A DNA stretch of 54,015 nt from Ignavibacteriales bacterium (GCA_003538625.1 DPRR01000045.1:384397-438411); one strand, 5' to 3'. Counted from the stretch's first letter, positions 46,032-53,305 are shown. The notes: generated from the sequence alone by a model not told the origin. Program-made: numbers and translations.

Positions 46032-46167
46032 AATCATTCGCGATAAGATCATTCACATAAGTACCCCGACGCATAAAAAACTCAAAATCTTTTGTGCAAC
46101 ACTCGATATTGATCTTGGTCGCACCGCTGAAAAAGCAATTACAGATTATATCACTAAAAACAGTTAA
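45991..46167 (+). CDS. 58-residue ribbon-helix-helix-like protein
   Basis: It starts with ATG 45991 in a different frame, overlapping the end of the previous gene by 41 bases. The pattern DKIIHISTPTHKKLKIFC then LDIDLGRTAEKAITDYI fits a strand-helix-helix (Arc/CopG-like or ParG-like) DNA-binding fold. The overlap suggests translation coupled to the excisionase-like gene. Possible roles are repression or partition of the element; inferred. Confidence 0.6.
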   Translation: MKAKASTASSKTNKIIRDKIIHISTPTHKKLKIFCATLDIDLGRTAEKAITDYITKNS

Positions 46168-46200
46168 TAATATGATTAACAATTATGCTTTGGTATCGCA

Positions 46201-46371
46201 CATTAAAAGAAATTCGTTAAAAAATTATTTGGAGTGAAGGGATAAGCGAGAAAATCTGTCTGAGCGAGTCTTCGAGTGAGTTATTTTATCGCCCCGGAAC
46301 GGAAAATAATTTTAGAATTTCTTTTGTAGTGCATACTTCTTTTGGTTCTTTTCTTATGCTAAGAAAAGAAC
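46201..46371 (+). ncRNA. structured repeat element, copy 1
   Basis: Three nested or serial stems: AAAAGAAATTC (46205) with GAATTTCTTTT (46315), continued by AAAATTATTT/AAATAATTTT (10 of 10 pairs); inner GCGAGAAAAT/ATTTTATCGC; and a 12-bp perfect hairpin GTTCTTTTCTTA/TAAGAAAAGAAC at 46345-46371. Copy 2 at 47064-47277 keeps each stem with compensating changes. The strand is chosen because the neighbouring genes read that way; it could act as DNA or RNA. Confidence 0.6.
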
Positions 46372-46401
46372 AATTAAAAAATATTTAATTATAAAAAACA
46401 T

Positions 46402-46602
46402 ATGAAACTTGAAACTTTTTTTAATGTTATTCCATCAGAAAATTATCTGATAATCGAAGCCTGGAATAAACACTGCAAAATCCGTGTAGCAGAAAAAAAC
46501 AATAAAGTCATTTATCGACTTGTTAAAACAGCACTAAAACTTTATCTCAAAACTATAAAAACATTTTACTCCCTCTACTTAGTAAGGAGAGGGCTGGGGT
46601 GA
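46402..46602 (+). CDS. small hypothetical protein
   Basis: A 66-residue frame just after structured element copy 1. The first 55 residues (LIIEAWNKHCKIRVAEKNNKVIYRLVKTALK) look protein-like, but the last 15 come from a palindromic repeat (CTCCCTCTACTTAGTAAGGA...). The stop lies 4 bases before the TTG of the DUF4373 gene. No family was recognised and it may be a remnant. Confidence 0.4.
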   Translation: MKLETFFNVIPSENYLIIEAWNKHCKIRVAEKNNKVIYRLVKTALKLYLKTIKTFYSLYLVRRGLG

Positions 46603-46606
46603 GGTT
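46568..46606. repeat. CCCTCT...AGAGGG palindromic repeat
   Basis: CTCCCTCTACTTAG and TAAGGAGAGGG form an imperfect stem, followed by CTGGGGTGAGG. It resembles dispersed intergenic repeats and supplies both the stop of the small frame and the ribosome-site-like GGTGAGG of the next gene. Confidence 0.5.
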
Positions 46607-47020
46607 TTGAAACACAACCTTACTTACTATCAACATTTTAGCGATTCTCACAACGAACCTCAGTTTAAATTACTGAGAGCAAAATATGGTTGGGCGGGTG
46701 AAGGAAAATATTGGGCATTAAAAAACATAATTGCTTCCAGCGATAACTGCCTGCTCGATATTTCCAACCCGCTAAACCTTGGGATGTATGCTGTAGATAT
46801 TGACTTTACATTTGATGAATTCAATACATTCCTTTCATTCTTATGCTCGCGGGAATGCGGATTGTTAATAAGAGTTGAAAATTATGTAACAACCGAAGAC
46901 ATGCAGGAAACATTTGAGAACGTTATGAAGCAAAGAAAAGCATCAAGAGACAGACGAATTAAAGAAATTGTAAAACAGTCCAACGGCACTTATAGACTTT
47001 TAGAAATCAACAGCAGATAA
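46607..47020 (+). CDS. DUF4373/Lin1244-like phage-type protein
   Basis: A 137-residue protein starting with TTG, 5 bases after GGTGAGG. The N-terminus (YYQHFSDSHNEPQFKLLRAKYGWAGEGKYWAL) matches the Lin1244/Lin1753 (DUF4373) domain of phage and mobile-element replication or regulatory proteins. The C-terminus is basic (KQRKASRDRRIKEIVK). It lies in the small-gene part of the element. Confidence 0.75.
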   Translation: MKHNLTYYQHFSDSHNEPQFKLLRAKYGWAGEGKYWALKNIIASSDNCLLDISNPLNLGMYAVDIDFTFDEFNTFLSFLCSRECGLLIRVENYVTTEDMQETFENVMKQRKASRDRRIKEIVKQSNGTYRLLEINSR

Positions 47021-47063
47021 TTTAAAAAAGAAAATCTGTTTTCAAATGCTCTGGTCTCCGCTC

Positions 47064-47277
47064 ATTAAAAGAATTACGCCTGTCCTGAGCTTGCGAAGGA
47101 TTTAGAAATTGTGTGGAGTGTAGCAGCCTGCCCCGATTCATCGGGGTCATACGACAAAATCTGTTTGAGCGAATTCTATGAGCGAGTTATTTTGTCGTAG
47201 CGTAACGCAACGCAATTTTAGTAATTCTTTTTAAAGAGCATATTCTTTTGTTACTTTTCTTGTGTCAAGAAAAGTAA
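47064..47277 (+). ncRNA. structured repeat element, copy 2 with repeat insertions
   Basis: It has the same order of stems as copy 1: AAAAGAATTAC (47067)/GTAATTCTTTT (47221), AAATTGTG/CGCAATTT, ACGACAAAAT/ATTTTGTCGT, then a 12-bp hairpin TTACTTTTCTTG/CAAGAAAAGTAA at 47251-47277. Two short dispersed repeats (CCTGTCCTGAGCTTGCGAAGG and one with CCCCGATTCATCGGGG) lie inside, outside the paired arms. Confidence 0.6.
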
Positions 47278-47312
47278 ATGATTAAATCTTTTTAAAGTGA
47301 ATGCTTCTTTTC

Positions 47313-47383
47313 GTTCTTTCTTGAGTTTATCCTGAGCTCGTCACACTGAGCGTAGTCGAAGTGCGAAGGGATAAGAAAAGAAC
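47313..47383 (+). repeat. third hairpin copy with a 50-bp palindrome in its loop
   Basis: GTTCTTTCTT (47313-47322) and AAGAAAAGAAC (47373-47383) repeat the final hairpin of the structured element. The loop holds a CCTGAGCTCGTCACACTGAG...GTGCGAAGGG dispersed repeat, which itself starts TTTATCC and ends GGGATAA. Confidence 0.6.
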
Positions 47384-47573
47384 ATTAAAAAAACTAACTG
47401 TTTTGAAATTAGCAGCAATAAATTGAATACTGAAATCGAAATTTATTTTAGGTGAGTTGCTCTCAACTATTAATCACAATATAATACCATTTATCAAAAA
47501 ATATTTTTGCACATTTTTTATAATTATTATTATTGCAAATTTTCAAACATCATTCATTTAACAAGGAGGCAAA

Positions 47574-47825
47574 ATGAAACACACGGATATAATTAAAATT
47601 GTATCCCAACAGGAAGAAAAATTCGCTCAGGTTTATGAAGATCTGCTTAATCTTGAGTCAAGCTGTGATCTCATTGCGGATTCTGATCCGGATGAACTTG
47701 AGGAAAATATAAATTTAATGATAAGCAGCTTGCTTAAATACAAAACCTCTAAATTTGAAATGCTATCCAGTTCGTTTGAAAGTAATCTTCAACAACAGGA
47801 ACAGCTTTCAATCAATTCTAATTAG
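47574..47825 (+). CDS. small hypothetical, phage-like helical protein
   Basis: An 83-residue acidic protein with a strong ribosome site (AAGGAGG, 4 bases before the ATG). It is predicted to be mostly helical, with a coiled-coil-like stretch (QQEEKFAQVYEDLLNLESSCDLI). No family recognised. It resembles the gene at 49354 in size, helical make-up and ribosome site. Confidence 0.6.
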   Translation: MKHTDIIKIVSQQEEKFAQVYEDLLNLESSCDLIADSDPDELEENINLMISSLLKYKTSKFEMLSSSFESNLQQQEQLSINSN

Positions 47826-47853
47826 TATCTTATCTCATTTTCTAAAGGGTACG

Positions 47854-47991
47854 GTGGGGAGCCGTCCCGGATTATTTACAACCCGCTCTTTATCTTCAAA
47901 TTGGATTTTACTGTCTATAAAACTTTTAATTTTTATTGGCTTTACTTTACCGTTGAGTACAGTATTCAATTTTTTTTATAATAATATATAA
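47854..47991 (+). CDS. possible 45-residue single-TM protein
   Basis: From GTG 47854 the frame reads MGSRPGLFTTRSLSSNWILL and then a long hydrophobic helix (SIKLLIFIGFTLPL) and stops just before a hairpin. AAAGGG precedes the start. It could be a small membrane protein of the phage-like gene group; coding status is uncertain. Confidence 0.35.
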   Translation: MGSRPGLFTTRSLSSNWILLSIKLLIFIGFTLPLSTVFNFFYNNI

Positions 47992-47993
47992 TA

Positions 47994-48017
47994 CAGGCGA
48001 GCATTAATGATCGCCTG
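47994..48017. terminator. hairpin after the cytochrome gene
   Basis: CAGGCGA and TCGCCTG form a 7-bp stem around a 10-base loop. It sits between converging genes and shares the GGCGA/TCGCC core of the hairpins at 48810, 51235 and 53882. Confidence 0.6.
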
Positions 48018-48037
48018 TCTATTCTACTTAAATAATA

Positions 48038-48634
48038 TTATTTCCCTGCCAACATTTCTTTCATCTTATCTGGCGAAGTTGGCTGTGGTACTTCATTGTG
48101 TATCGGTTGTATTGTTTTCAAATATGCATATATTGCTTTCAAATCCTGATCAGTCATCTGACCTATTGTTTGCCAGGGCATTGGTGGTAGTAATGGTCGG
48201 CCAACACCCATCCATTTACCTTCTCTGAGAGTTTTAATAAATAGTTCTTCTGTCAGTGTACCGATTCCTGTCGCATTATCAGGAGTTATATTTGCTGCAT
48301 ATGAAATACCCCAAGGACCTACCCACGCCGAAAAATTACTTTCAGTCGCTACCCAGTTACCGGGAGCAACATATTTAACATCTAATGCAGGCAGTTTTCC
48401 TCCGGCCTGAAACCCGGATAAATTTTTGGTCGTATCCATTATTGGTCCGTTTGCCGTATAAATTTTTGGTGTATGACAATCACCGCATCCACCAGTAGTT
48501 ACCAGGTACTTACCATGTGCTACTAATTCCTGCTGAGTCATCTGCTTATTTTCATTCTCACGCGAACAACTGATTTGTGAAATCATAAGAAAAATTCCTC
48601 CGATCAATATCACAAGAATTCTTATACTTCTCAT
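48038..48634 (-). CDS. c-type cytochrome, lipoprotein
   Basis: A 198-residue monoheme cytochrome c. A signal peptide ends at a lipobox-like ISQISC (cysteine near 23). The heme site is CGDCH (GGCGDCHTPK) and probable methionine ligands lie in LLPPMPWQ. It resembles small electron carriers found with dehydrogenases, but none is adjacent. The ATG follows AGGAGG. Its lone position between phage-like genes is odd; it may be host DNA or cargo. Confidence 0.85.
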   Translation of the reverse strand: MRSIRILVILIGGIFLMISQISCSRENENKQMTQQELVAHGKYLVTTGGCGDCHTPKIYTANGPIMDTTKNLSGFQAGGKLPALDVKYVAPGNWVATESNFSAWVGPWGISYAANITPDNATGIGTLTEELFIKTLREGKWMGVGRPLLPPMPWQTIGQMTDQDLKAIYAYLKTIQPIHNEVPQPTSPDKMKEMLAGK

Positions 48635-48809
48635 TTTGCCTCCTATAAAAAATTAATTAAAATGTCCTGTATAAGCTAATCCGATATCAGTCTCTGTGTT
48701 ATGGATTTTATTGCAATCTTAAGGATTTTTAGCGCACCTCTTATAATTGATCGAAATAAATCTAATAGATCGGATAACGTTCGAAAGGATTTCAAAAATT
48801 ATGAAAATA

Positions 48810-48837
48810 AAAAGGCGATTCTTCGAATCGCCTTTTA
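48810..48837. terminator. GGCGATTC-type hairpin
   Basis: AAAAGGCGATTC and GAATCGCCTTTT form a perfect 12-bp stem around TTC... with A and T runs. The T run suits termination of a transcript from either side. It follows the M15 gene on the minus strand. Confidence 0.75.
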
Positions 48838-48877
48838 TCATTTCACGATTTCGTTTCTCGTTTTCAAATGAAATTTT

Positions 48878-49219
48878 TCACCACCTAGCAGGACTAATTC
48901 TCTTCAAAGTTGCCCTAGTATCCAAATGAATAAACCTGTTTTCATAAAACCCAATCCCCATACTTCCAGCCTTAGGCAAAAACTGAAAATAATTTTCCTT
49001 ATCCCACCTGTCCAACTGCAGGAATAATTTTTTAAGATCTGCTCTTTCTTTTACAGTAAAATCAATCGCGTTAAATTCAAGATGCAGTGAGTTCTTGCTC
49101 CCGCCCACAAGCTTATTATAAGAAGGTGATCTATAAGTCGAATTGATTATTATTGGCTTACTGTACCAGTTTCTTAAACTTTGGAGCACGCGAATAGTAG
49201 GCAGAATATTCCATAGCAA
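48878..49219 (-). CDS. M15-type peptidase (endolysin-like D,D/L,D-carboxypeptidase)
   Basis: A 113-residue frame from TTG 49219. It matches the Peptidase_M15_3 fold: SxHxxxxAxD in SLHLEFNAID (zinc ligands) and the final His in FIHLDTR. The same frame runs further upstream through NNFTIDEITLGRKIPKH, the normal start of this family, but has no ATG, GTG or TTG there before a stop. So the true start is non-standard or the 5' end has decayed. It is phage-like; it would cut wall peptides for lysis. Confidence 0.75.
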   Translation of the reverse strand: MLWNILPTIRVLQSLRNWYSKPIIINSTYRSPSYNKLVGGSKNSLHLEFNAIDFTVKERADLKKLFLQLDRWDKENYFQFLPKAGSMGIGFYENRFIHLDTRATLKRISPARW

Positions 49220-49353
49220 ATGCTTTGGAATCTTTCTTCCAAGTGTTATTTCATCTATTGTAAAGTTATTTACCTGATAATAATTATAATTTATTTTAAA
49301 TTTTTATTAATTTTTATTAATTCATTTCAAATACAAATAGGAGGCAAAACACT

Positions 49354-49566
49354 ATGAATGAATTTGACGCAATGAATCAATGTCTGCTCAATCATTATGA
49401 GCAGCTTGCAGCTGCTGTCGACCTTTATCTGGATTCATCAGAAAAATGCGCATCAATTTATCTTGAACTATTGCAAAAAACATTATCTGAATTAAATGAA
49501 TTTAAAATAAAAATAGGCTGGTCTGATGGATTCCTGCCTGACGATGGGCAGGATAGTGCAGATTAA
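49354..49566 (+). CDS. small hypothetical, phage-like helical protein
   Basis: A 70-residue protein with a strong ribosome site (AGGAGG, 9 bases before the ATG). It is helical and acidic (NHYEQLAAAVDLYLDSSEKCASIYLELLQ). Its last residues (GFLPDDGQDSAD) may be read from a palindromic repeat (CCTGCCTGACGATGGGCAGG). No family recognised. It divides in position from a membrane-protein gene that follows. Confidence 0.6.
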   Translation: MNEFDAMNQCLLNHYEQLAAAVDLYLDSSEKCASIYLELLQKTLSELNEFKIKIGWSDGFLPDDGQDSAD

Positions 49567-49612
49567 AAACACATTTACACTTTTAAAATTATTTTTAACA
49601 GCATTATTATTA

Positions 49613-49635
49613 ACCTGCCTGCCGTTAGGCAGGGT
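49613..49635. repeat. CCTGCCTGCC palindromic repeat
   Basis: ACCTGCCTGCC and GGCAGGG form an imperfect palindrome (core TGCCGTTAGGCA). It lies where the reading frame of the membrane-protein gene changes. Confidence 0.6.
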
Positions 49636-49659
49636 ATTGCTGCCCTGTCAAATGCGGGT

Positions 49660-50007
49660 ATGGACACTCTCACACACCATTACAATGATTCATTCGCAGT
49701 AAAGTACAAACCTTGCCTACCGGCAGGCAGGTTAGACAGGCAGTTCTGGGATCCGGCAATATCCTGGAAAAATAAATATGTAGATAGCGACCCGTCAAAA
49801 CAAAAAGTTAAGATGTCATTGTTTTTTTTCAGCATCAATAAGCCGTCTTTTTTAACAGACGGCTGGCATCTTCTTAAAGCAATAATGCTCGCTTTCATCT
49901 TCTTAAGTTCAGTCGTCTGGGTTCCGGTTAACTGGTGGCAAAAACTTTTAATTTTTTTTGGATTTGCGATTATTTGGAGTGTAGTTTTTGAAATCGCTTA
50001 TAGATGA
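49660..50007 (+). CDS. membrane protein of phage-like group, with repeat-derived insert
   Basis: A 115-residue frame from ATG 49660. Features: THHYNDSFAVKYK, then KPCLPAGRLDRQ (from a CCTACCGGCAGG palindrome), then FWDPAISWKNKYV, then two or three membrane helices at the C-terminus (AFIFLSSVVWVPVNWWQKLL, GFAIIWSVVFEIAY). A likely older N-terminus (TLLKLFLTALLLT) lies in another frame upstream (ATG 49547), separated by another CCTGCC...GGCAGG palindrome at 49613-49635. The gene seems to have been shifted by that insertion. A decayed homologue lies at 53763-53882. Confidence 0.6.
   Translation: MDTLTHHYNDSFAVKYKPCLPAGRLDRQFWDPAISWKNKYVDSDPSKQKVKMSLFFFSINKPSFLTDGWHLLKAIMLAFIFLSSVVWVPVNWWQKLLIFFGFAIIWSVVFEIAYR
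49711..49742. repeat. CCTACCGGCAGGCAGG repeat inside a coding frame
   Basis: CTTGCCTACCGGCAGGCAGG with GCCTACCGGCAGGC as near-palindrome core, followed by TTAGACAGGCAG. In frame it encodes CLPAGRLDRQ, a string typical of this repeat family. Confidence 0.75.
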
Positions 50008-50122
50008 GGAATAAAAACTGCCTGATTGTAAAGTAGGCGCTTCACTCCATAAATATCTTAACGTGATTTCTTTGATGTCATTATTTGTAGTTCTTTTTAG
50101 AAGCGGAGATAAATAGCTAATA

Positions 50123-50154
50123 AAAACCCCTACCTGTTTTAATTGATAGGGGTA
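50123..50154 (-). terminator. terminator of the 50241-51026 gene
   Basis: On the minus strand ACCCCTATC...GGTAGGGGT pairs 7-8 bases around an AT loop and is followed by TTTTTATT. It lies 87 bases after the stop of that gene. Confidence 0.65.
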
Positions 50155-50240
50155 CAAATAAACTAAAAATTTCTAACAAAAAGCGAAAATCAAATTCTGA
50201 TAAAGAATAAAAATATTTTATAAGATTGATAGCATACCCT

Positions 50241-51026
50241 CTATTTTGTTTTTTCATTAATTATAGAAAGATCTTTTCTGTTCCATACATCAACAATTTT
50301 ATAATCTTTTACAAAGTTCATAAATTTCAAATAAAGTGGTTTAAATCCTTCCCAGTATTTGTCTCCAAAATCCTTTGCATAGTTAAGATAATCCAGCCTG
50401 GTTTTACCGTTTTCTGAAGTGACAGAAATGGTGCTGTTACCTCCAAATACTTTGTTGTACATTTGATAATCACCTGGAACATTGTTCTTCTCGTAAAATT
50501 CTTTGATCTCTTTTTTACAAGCATTTAATGCTTCTTCATCATAGTAAGGATAATATTCAATGATTACCCATCTTTCAAATCCGACTTCTTCAGGTTTTAC
50601 TCTGGGTTCCTTTGGCTCGTACGAATATTCCTTATCATAAACATAAACTTCACTCTCTGAAGAATATGTTTTGTCTCTAAAAGCAGTTATAATTTTCTGC
50701 ATTTCGTCCTTACCAGATTTCATAACTGCTTCATCAACAGATTCATAAAATTTAGTTATGTCATCAAGGTTTTCAATTTGAAAAAAATAGTAGTAAATGT
50801 CGGTTTCAGATGAATAAGCATAAAATTGTGCGGAAGGCAAATATTTCTTGAAGAACTCATTAGCATTCTTCTGAGCTTCTTCATACTCAAAAACTTTTGA
50901 AGGCAATGCACGCTCAATTTGAACCCATAAAAGCTTTGGCTTCTGATCGTTTTGGGAGTAGGTTGAATTTATACTTCCTGCAATAAAAAATGTAATAAGT
51001 ATGATGATAGAAAAAAAACTTCGCAT
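50241..51026 (-). CDS. exported protein of unknown function
   Basis: A 261-residue exported protein with signal peptide (MRSFFSIIILITFFIAGS, cut after TYSQ). Two similar alpha/beta halves are suggested by KLLWVQIERALPSKVFEYEEAQ and RWVIIEYYPYYDEEALNACK, as in tandem dimeric alpha-beta barrel (NIPSNAP-like) proteins. It is rich in Tyr, Lys and Glu. No family was recognised with confidence. Confidence 0.7.
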   Translation of the reverse strand: MRSFFSIIILITFFIAGSINSTYSQNDQKPKLLWVQIERALPSKVFEYEEAQKNANEFFKKYLPSAQFYAYSSETDIYYYFFQIENLDDITKFYESVDEAVMKSGKDEMQKIITAFRDKTYSSESEVYVYDKEYSYEPKEPRVKPEEVGFERWVIIEYYPYYDEEALNACKKEIKEFYEKNNVPGDYQMYNKVFGGNSTISVTSENGKTRLDYLNYAKDFGDKYWEGFKPLYLKFMNFVKDYKIVDVWNRKDLSIINEKTK

Positions 51027-51234
51027 AGTAAGTCTCCTTTAAATGGTGAATAATAATTAATTATTCTGCTTCGGGAGAGTATCGGTATTTCATCTCAGGA
51101 CTTAACAGTAAAGTGGCTCTAATGTTTAGCCCTCTCGGAGTAGTTTTATAATGTTAATGATAAATCTAAACTAATTTTTGACATAGCCAAGAAGAATCGA
51201 TTGCAGATTAGCAAGTATGATTAAATGGCAATAT

Positions 51235-51262
51235 AAAAGGCGATCCATTTGAATCGCCTTTT
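51235..51262. terminator. GGCGATTC-type hairpin
   Basis: AAAAGGCGAT and ATCGCCTTTT pair around TTGA-type loop sequence. The following TATCATTTC...TTCGCG stretch matches the one after the hairpin at 48810. Confidence 0.7.
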
Positions 51263-51299
51263 ATCATTTCTCGTTTTACGTTTCGCGTTTTTCAAATGT

Positions 51300-51370
51300 A
51301 ATTCTTCATCCTCTCCACCTTACCGGTGCTTTTCTCCCAATCAACCCACGAGTATCAAGATGAATAAACG
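51300..51370 (-). pseudogene. C-terminal remnant of a second M15-type peptidase
   Basis: On the minus strand the sequence reads FIHLDTRGLIGRKAPVRW followed by RG and a stop, close to the end of the gene at 48878 (FIHLDTRATLKRISPARW). Nothing of the upstream catalytic HxxxxxxxD part remains. The same hairpin and flank follow both copies, so the segment was duplicated. Confidence 0.7.
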
Positions 51371-51375
51371 ATTGA

Positions 51376-51591
51376 TTGCTACTTAATTACAGTTGCCAAA
51401 TTTTAATGTTATTTTCTTGCATATATCGGGGATTAGATTATATTAATATCATCGACTTAATATCTACTTAGAGAGAGCGATACTTTAAACCGTCTGGCTA
51501 ATTTTTCTCTCAAGATGACAGTCCGAAAATACTCTCCCCAAGCAGACTGCTGATAAATAACTTATTATTAATTATTTGACAGGAGTATGCT
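51376..51591. other. intergenic region upstream of a lipoprotein gene
   Basis: About 215 bases with no recognised gene. It probably holds the promoter of the lipoprotein gene; GACAGGAG just before the start is the ribosome site. Confidence 0.4.
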
Positions 51592-52182
51592 ATGAAAAAG
51601 TTTCGATTTGCTATTGTTCTGTGTGCTTTTTTATTTCTTGCTATGCTTGGATGCTCAGATCAATCACAGTCACCTGTAACACCAGCAGAACAAAGTTCAT
51701 TAGATAAAATTATTATTACTGAATATACCATCACAAGTTCACCTGTGCTACCTTTTACTGAAAATCCTTACGATTACATTCTGATGGCAGGCAGGACGTT
51801 GTATATGAAGGATTATCCTGTAACTGACAATGTTGTGGCATCCGATGCGCGTTTGACAGGACAAATGGAGCACCTTCTAAGTCTTAAACTGGACATTGTT
51901 ACTGGTGAAGGTCCTTGTAATGGATCATTCAAGCTATATCCAGATCCTCTGGTTACCGATGGTGGATATTGGGAAGGTACCTACGAAGGATATAGATCCA
52001 AAACCGATGACCCTTATGTCTTCGTATTACCACTAAGAATGGTAGCGCACGGTAATGGTGGAGCGATAGACAAAATGCAAGGATTTAACGATGTTACTTT
52101 GACTGTATATACAAATCCGGAATATTATCCTCTACCAATTTACTGGACTGCAGAAGGGACAGGTTTTATAAAAGAGCATTGA
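51592..52182 (+). CDS. lipoprotein of unknown function
   Basis: A 196-residue protein with a lipobox (LAMLGC, cysteine near residue 21) and a Ser/Pro/Gln-rich linker. The rest is beta-rich (MAGRTLYMKDYPVT, GSFKLYPDPLVTDGGYWEGTYEG, MVAHGNGGAIDKMQGF) and resembles the allene-oxide-cyclase/lipocalin-like barrels in shape only. Function unknown. RBS AGGAG precedes the ATG. Confidence 0.75.
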   Translation: MKKFRFAIVLCAFLFLAMLGCSDQSQSPVTPAEQSSLDKIIITEYTITSSPVLPFTENPYDYILMAGRTLYMKDYPVTDNVVASDARLTGQMEHLLSLKLDIVTGEGPCNGSFKLYPDPLVTDGGYWEGTYEGYRSKTDDPYVFVLPLRMVAHGNGGAIDKMQGFNDVTLTVYTNPEYYPLPIYWTAEGTGFIKEH

Positions 52183-52303
52183 ATTTTGCTTTAGAGCTTT
52201 TGATTGCTTTGGTTTCATTTCATAATTAGTTATTGGGTGTTCAGTTAAGTTAAAGGAATGTTGATTTAACACCCTATAAATTGCATCGATTAGGAGGTAT
52301 GTT

Positions 52304-52831
52304 ATGAAAAAATTTCTTGAACTTTTAATATTTCTTTTATTCCTTATTTTCATTATAGGTGGTTGTCAGAAGCAGGAGGAAAGGACATTTACAGATGCTG
52401 ATGCTCAGAGAAATCATGAGAATGCAACAAATTTATGGAATGGTGGTGATGTCACAATTGTTGACAGCCTATATTCTGAAGAGGCTTTATATCACAACGC
52501 TGATTTTGTGGATGTTAAAGGTACTGCAAAAATTAAGGGATTTGTTAAATGGGTTTACACTGCATATCCGGATTTTAGAATTACCTTAGATGAGCCTCAG
52601 AAGTTAAAAGATAGAATCATCTACACATTTCAAGCTGCAGGCACTAACGACGGACCATTAGCCGAAAATATGCCCGCAACAAGTAAGAAAATGTCATTCA
52701 ATGGAGTTAGTATTTCTAAAATAGAGGATGGTAAAATCATTGAAGAATGGGTCTATTATAATCAATTACCAATATATAAGCAGTTAGGTTATAAACTTGT
52801 ACCAGTAGAAGAGCAACAATTAAAAAAATAA
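52304..52831 (+). CDS. SnoaL-like/ester-cyclase-fold lipoprotein
   Basis: A 175-residue protein. A lipobox (IIGGC, cysteine near 23) is followed by a SnoaL-like domain: NHENATNLWNGGDVTIVDSLY, FVKWVYTAYPDFRITLDE, ISKIEDGKIIEEWVYYNQLP. This cone-shaped fold includes polyketide cyclases and many secreted proteins of unknown role. RBS AGGAGG precedes the ATG; about 120 bases follow the lipoprotein gene, so co-transcription is possible. Confidence 0.82.
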   Translation: MKKFLELLIFLLFLIFIIGGCQKQEERTFTDADAQRNHENATNLWNGGDVTIVDSLYSEEALYHNADFVDVKGTAKIKGFVKWVYTAYPDFRITLDEPQKLKDRIIYTFQAAGTNDGPLAENMPATSKKMSFNGVSISKIEDGKIIEEWVYYNQLPIYKQLGYKLVPVEEQQLKK

Positions 52832-52906
52832 TATATTTTTTTTCTCTTAAAGAAGTTTGATCTGTTTATAAATATTTACTAAATAATTACTATTAAAGAG
52901 GCAGAA

Positions 52907-53305
52907 ATGAGTTTCAAAAATCTAATGGTTATTAAGGCATTAGTTTGTCTTATATTTGGTATTCTTATGCTTGCAGTACCATATCAATTGCTTTCAATAT
53001 TTGGTGCTAACCTAAGTGATGGCGGAATGTTTACTGCAAGAGAATATGGCGCTGCATTATTTGGCAATTTATTTCTTTGCTGGTTTGCAAAAAATGTAGG
53101 AGAATCTGATGCAAGAAAAGCAATAATCATCGCACTTTTTGTTTATGACCTTATAGGATTTGTGGCAACTACATTAACTGTCATTGCTGGAGTTCTTAAT
53201 CCTTTAGGTTGGTTTGTTGTCTTTATCTATTTGTTCTTTACAATTGGCTTTGGCTACTTCTTGGCTAAACCGCCTGTAATTGTTAAAACAACTAAAGGTG
53301 TGTAA
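52907..53305 (+). CDS. four-helix membrane protein of unknown function
   Basis: A 132-residue protein with four hydrophobic helices (about 8-28, 44-62, 72-93 and 98-120). RBS AGAGG precedes the ATG. It lies 75 bases after the SnoaL-like gene and may share its transcript. No family was recognised. Confidence 0.7.
   Translation: MSFKNLMVIKALVCLIFGILMLAVPYQLLSIFGANLSDGGMFTAREYGAALFGNLFLCWFAKNVGESDARKAIIIALFVYDLIGFVATTLTVIAGVLNPLGWFVVFIYLFFTIGFGYFLAKPPVIVKTTKGV

Noticed and set aside
48007..48228. Plus-strand frame across the cytochrome c gene
   Set aside because: It is antisense to the heme protein gene and has no support.
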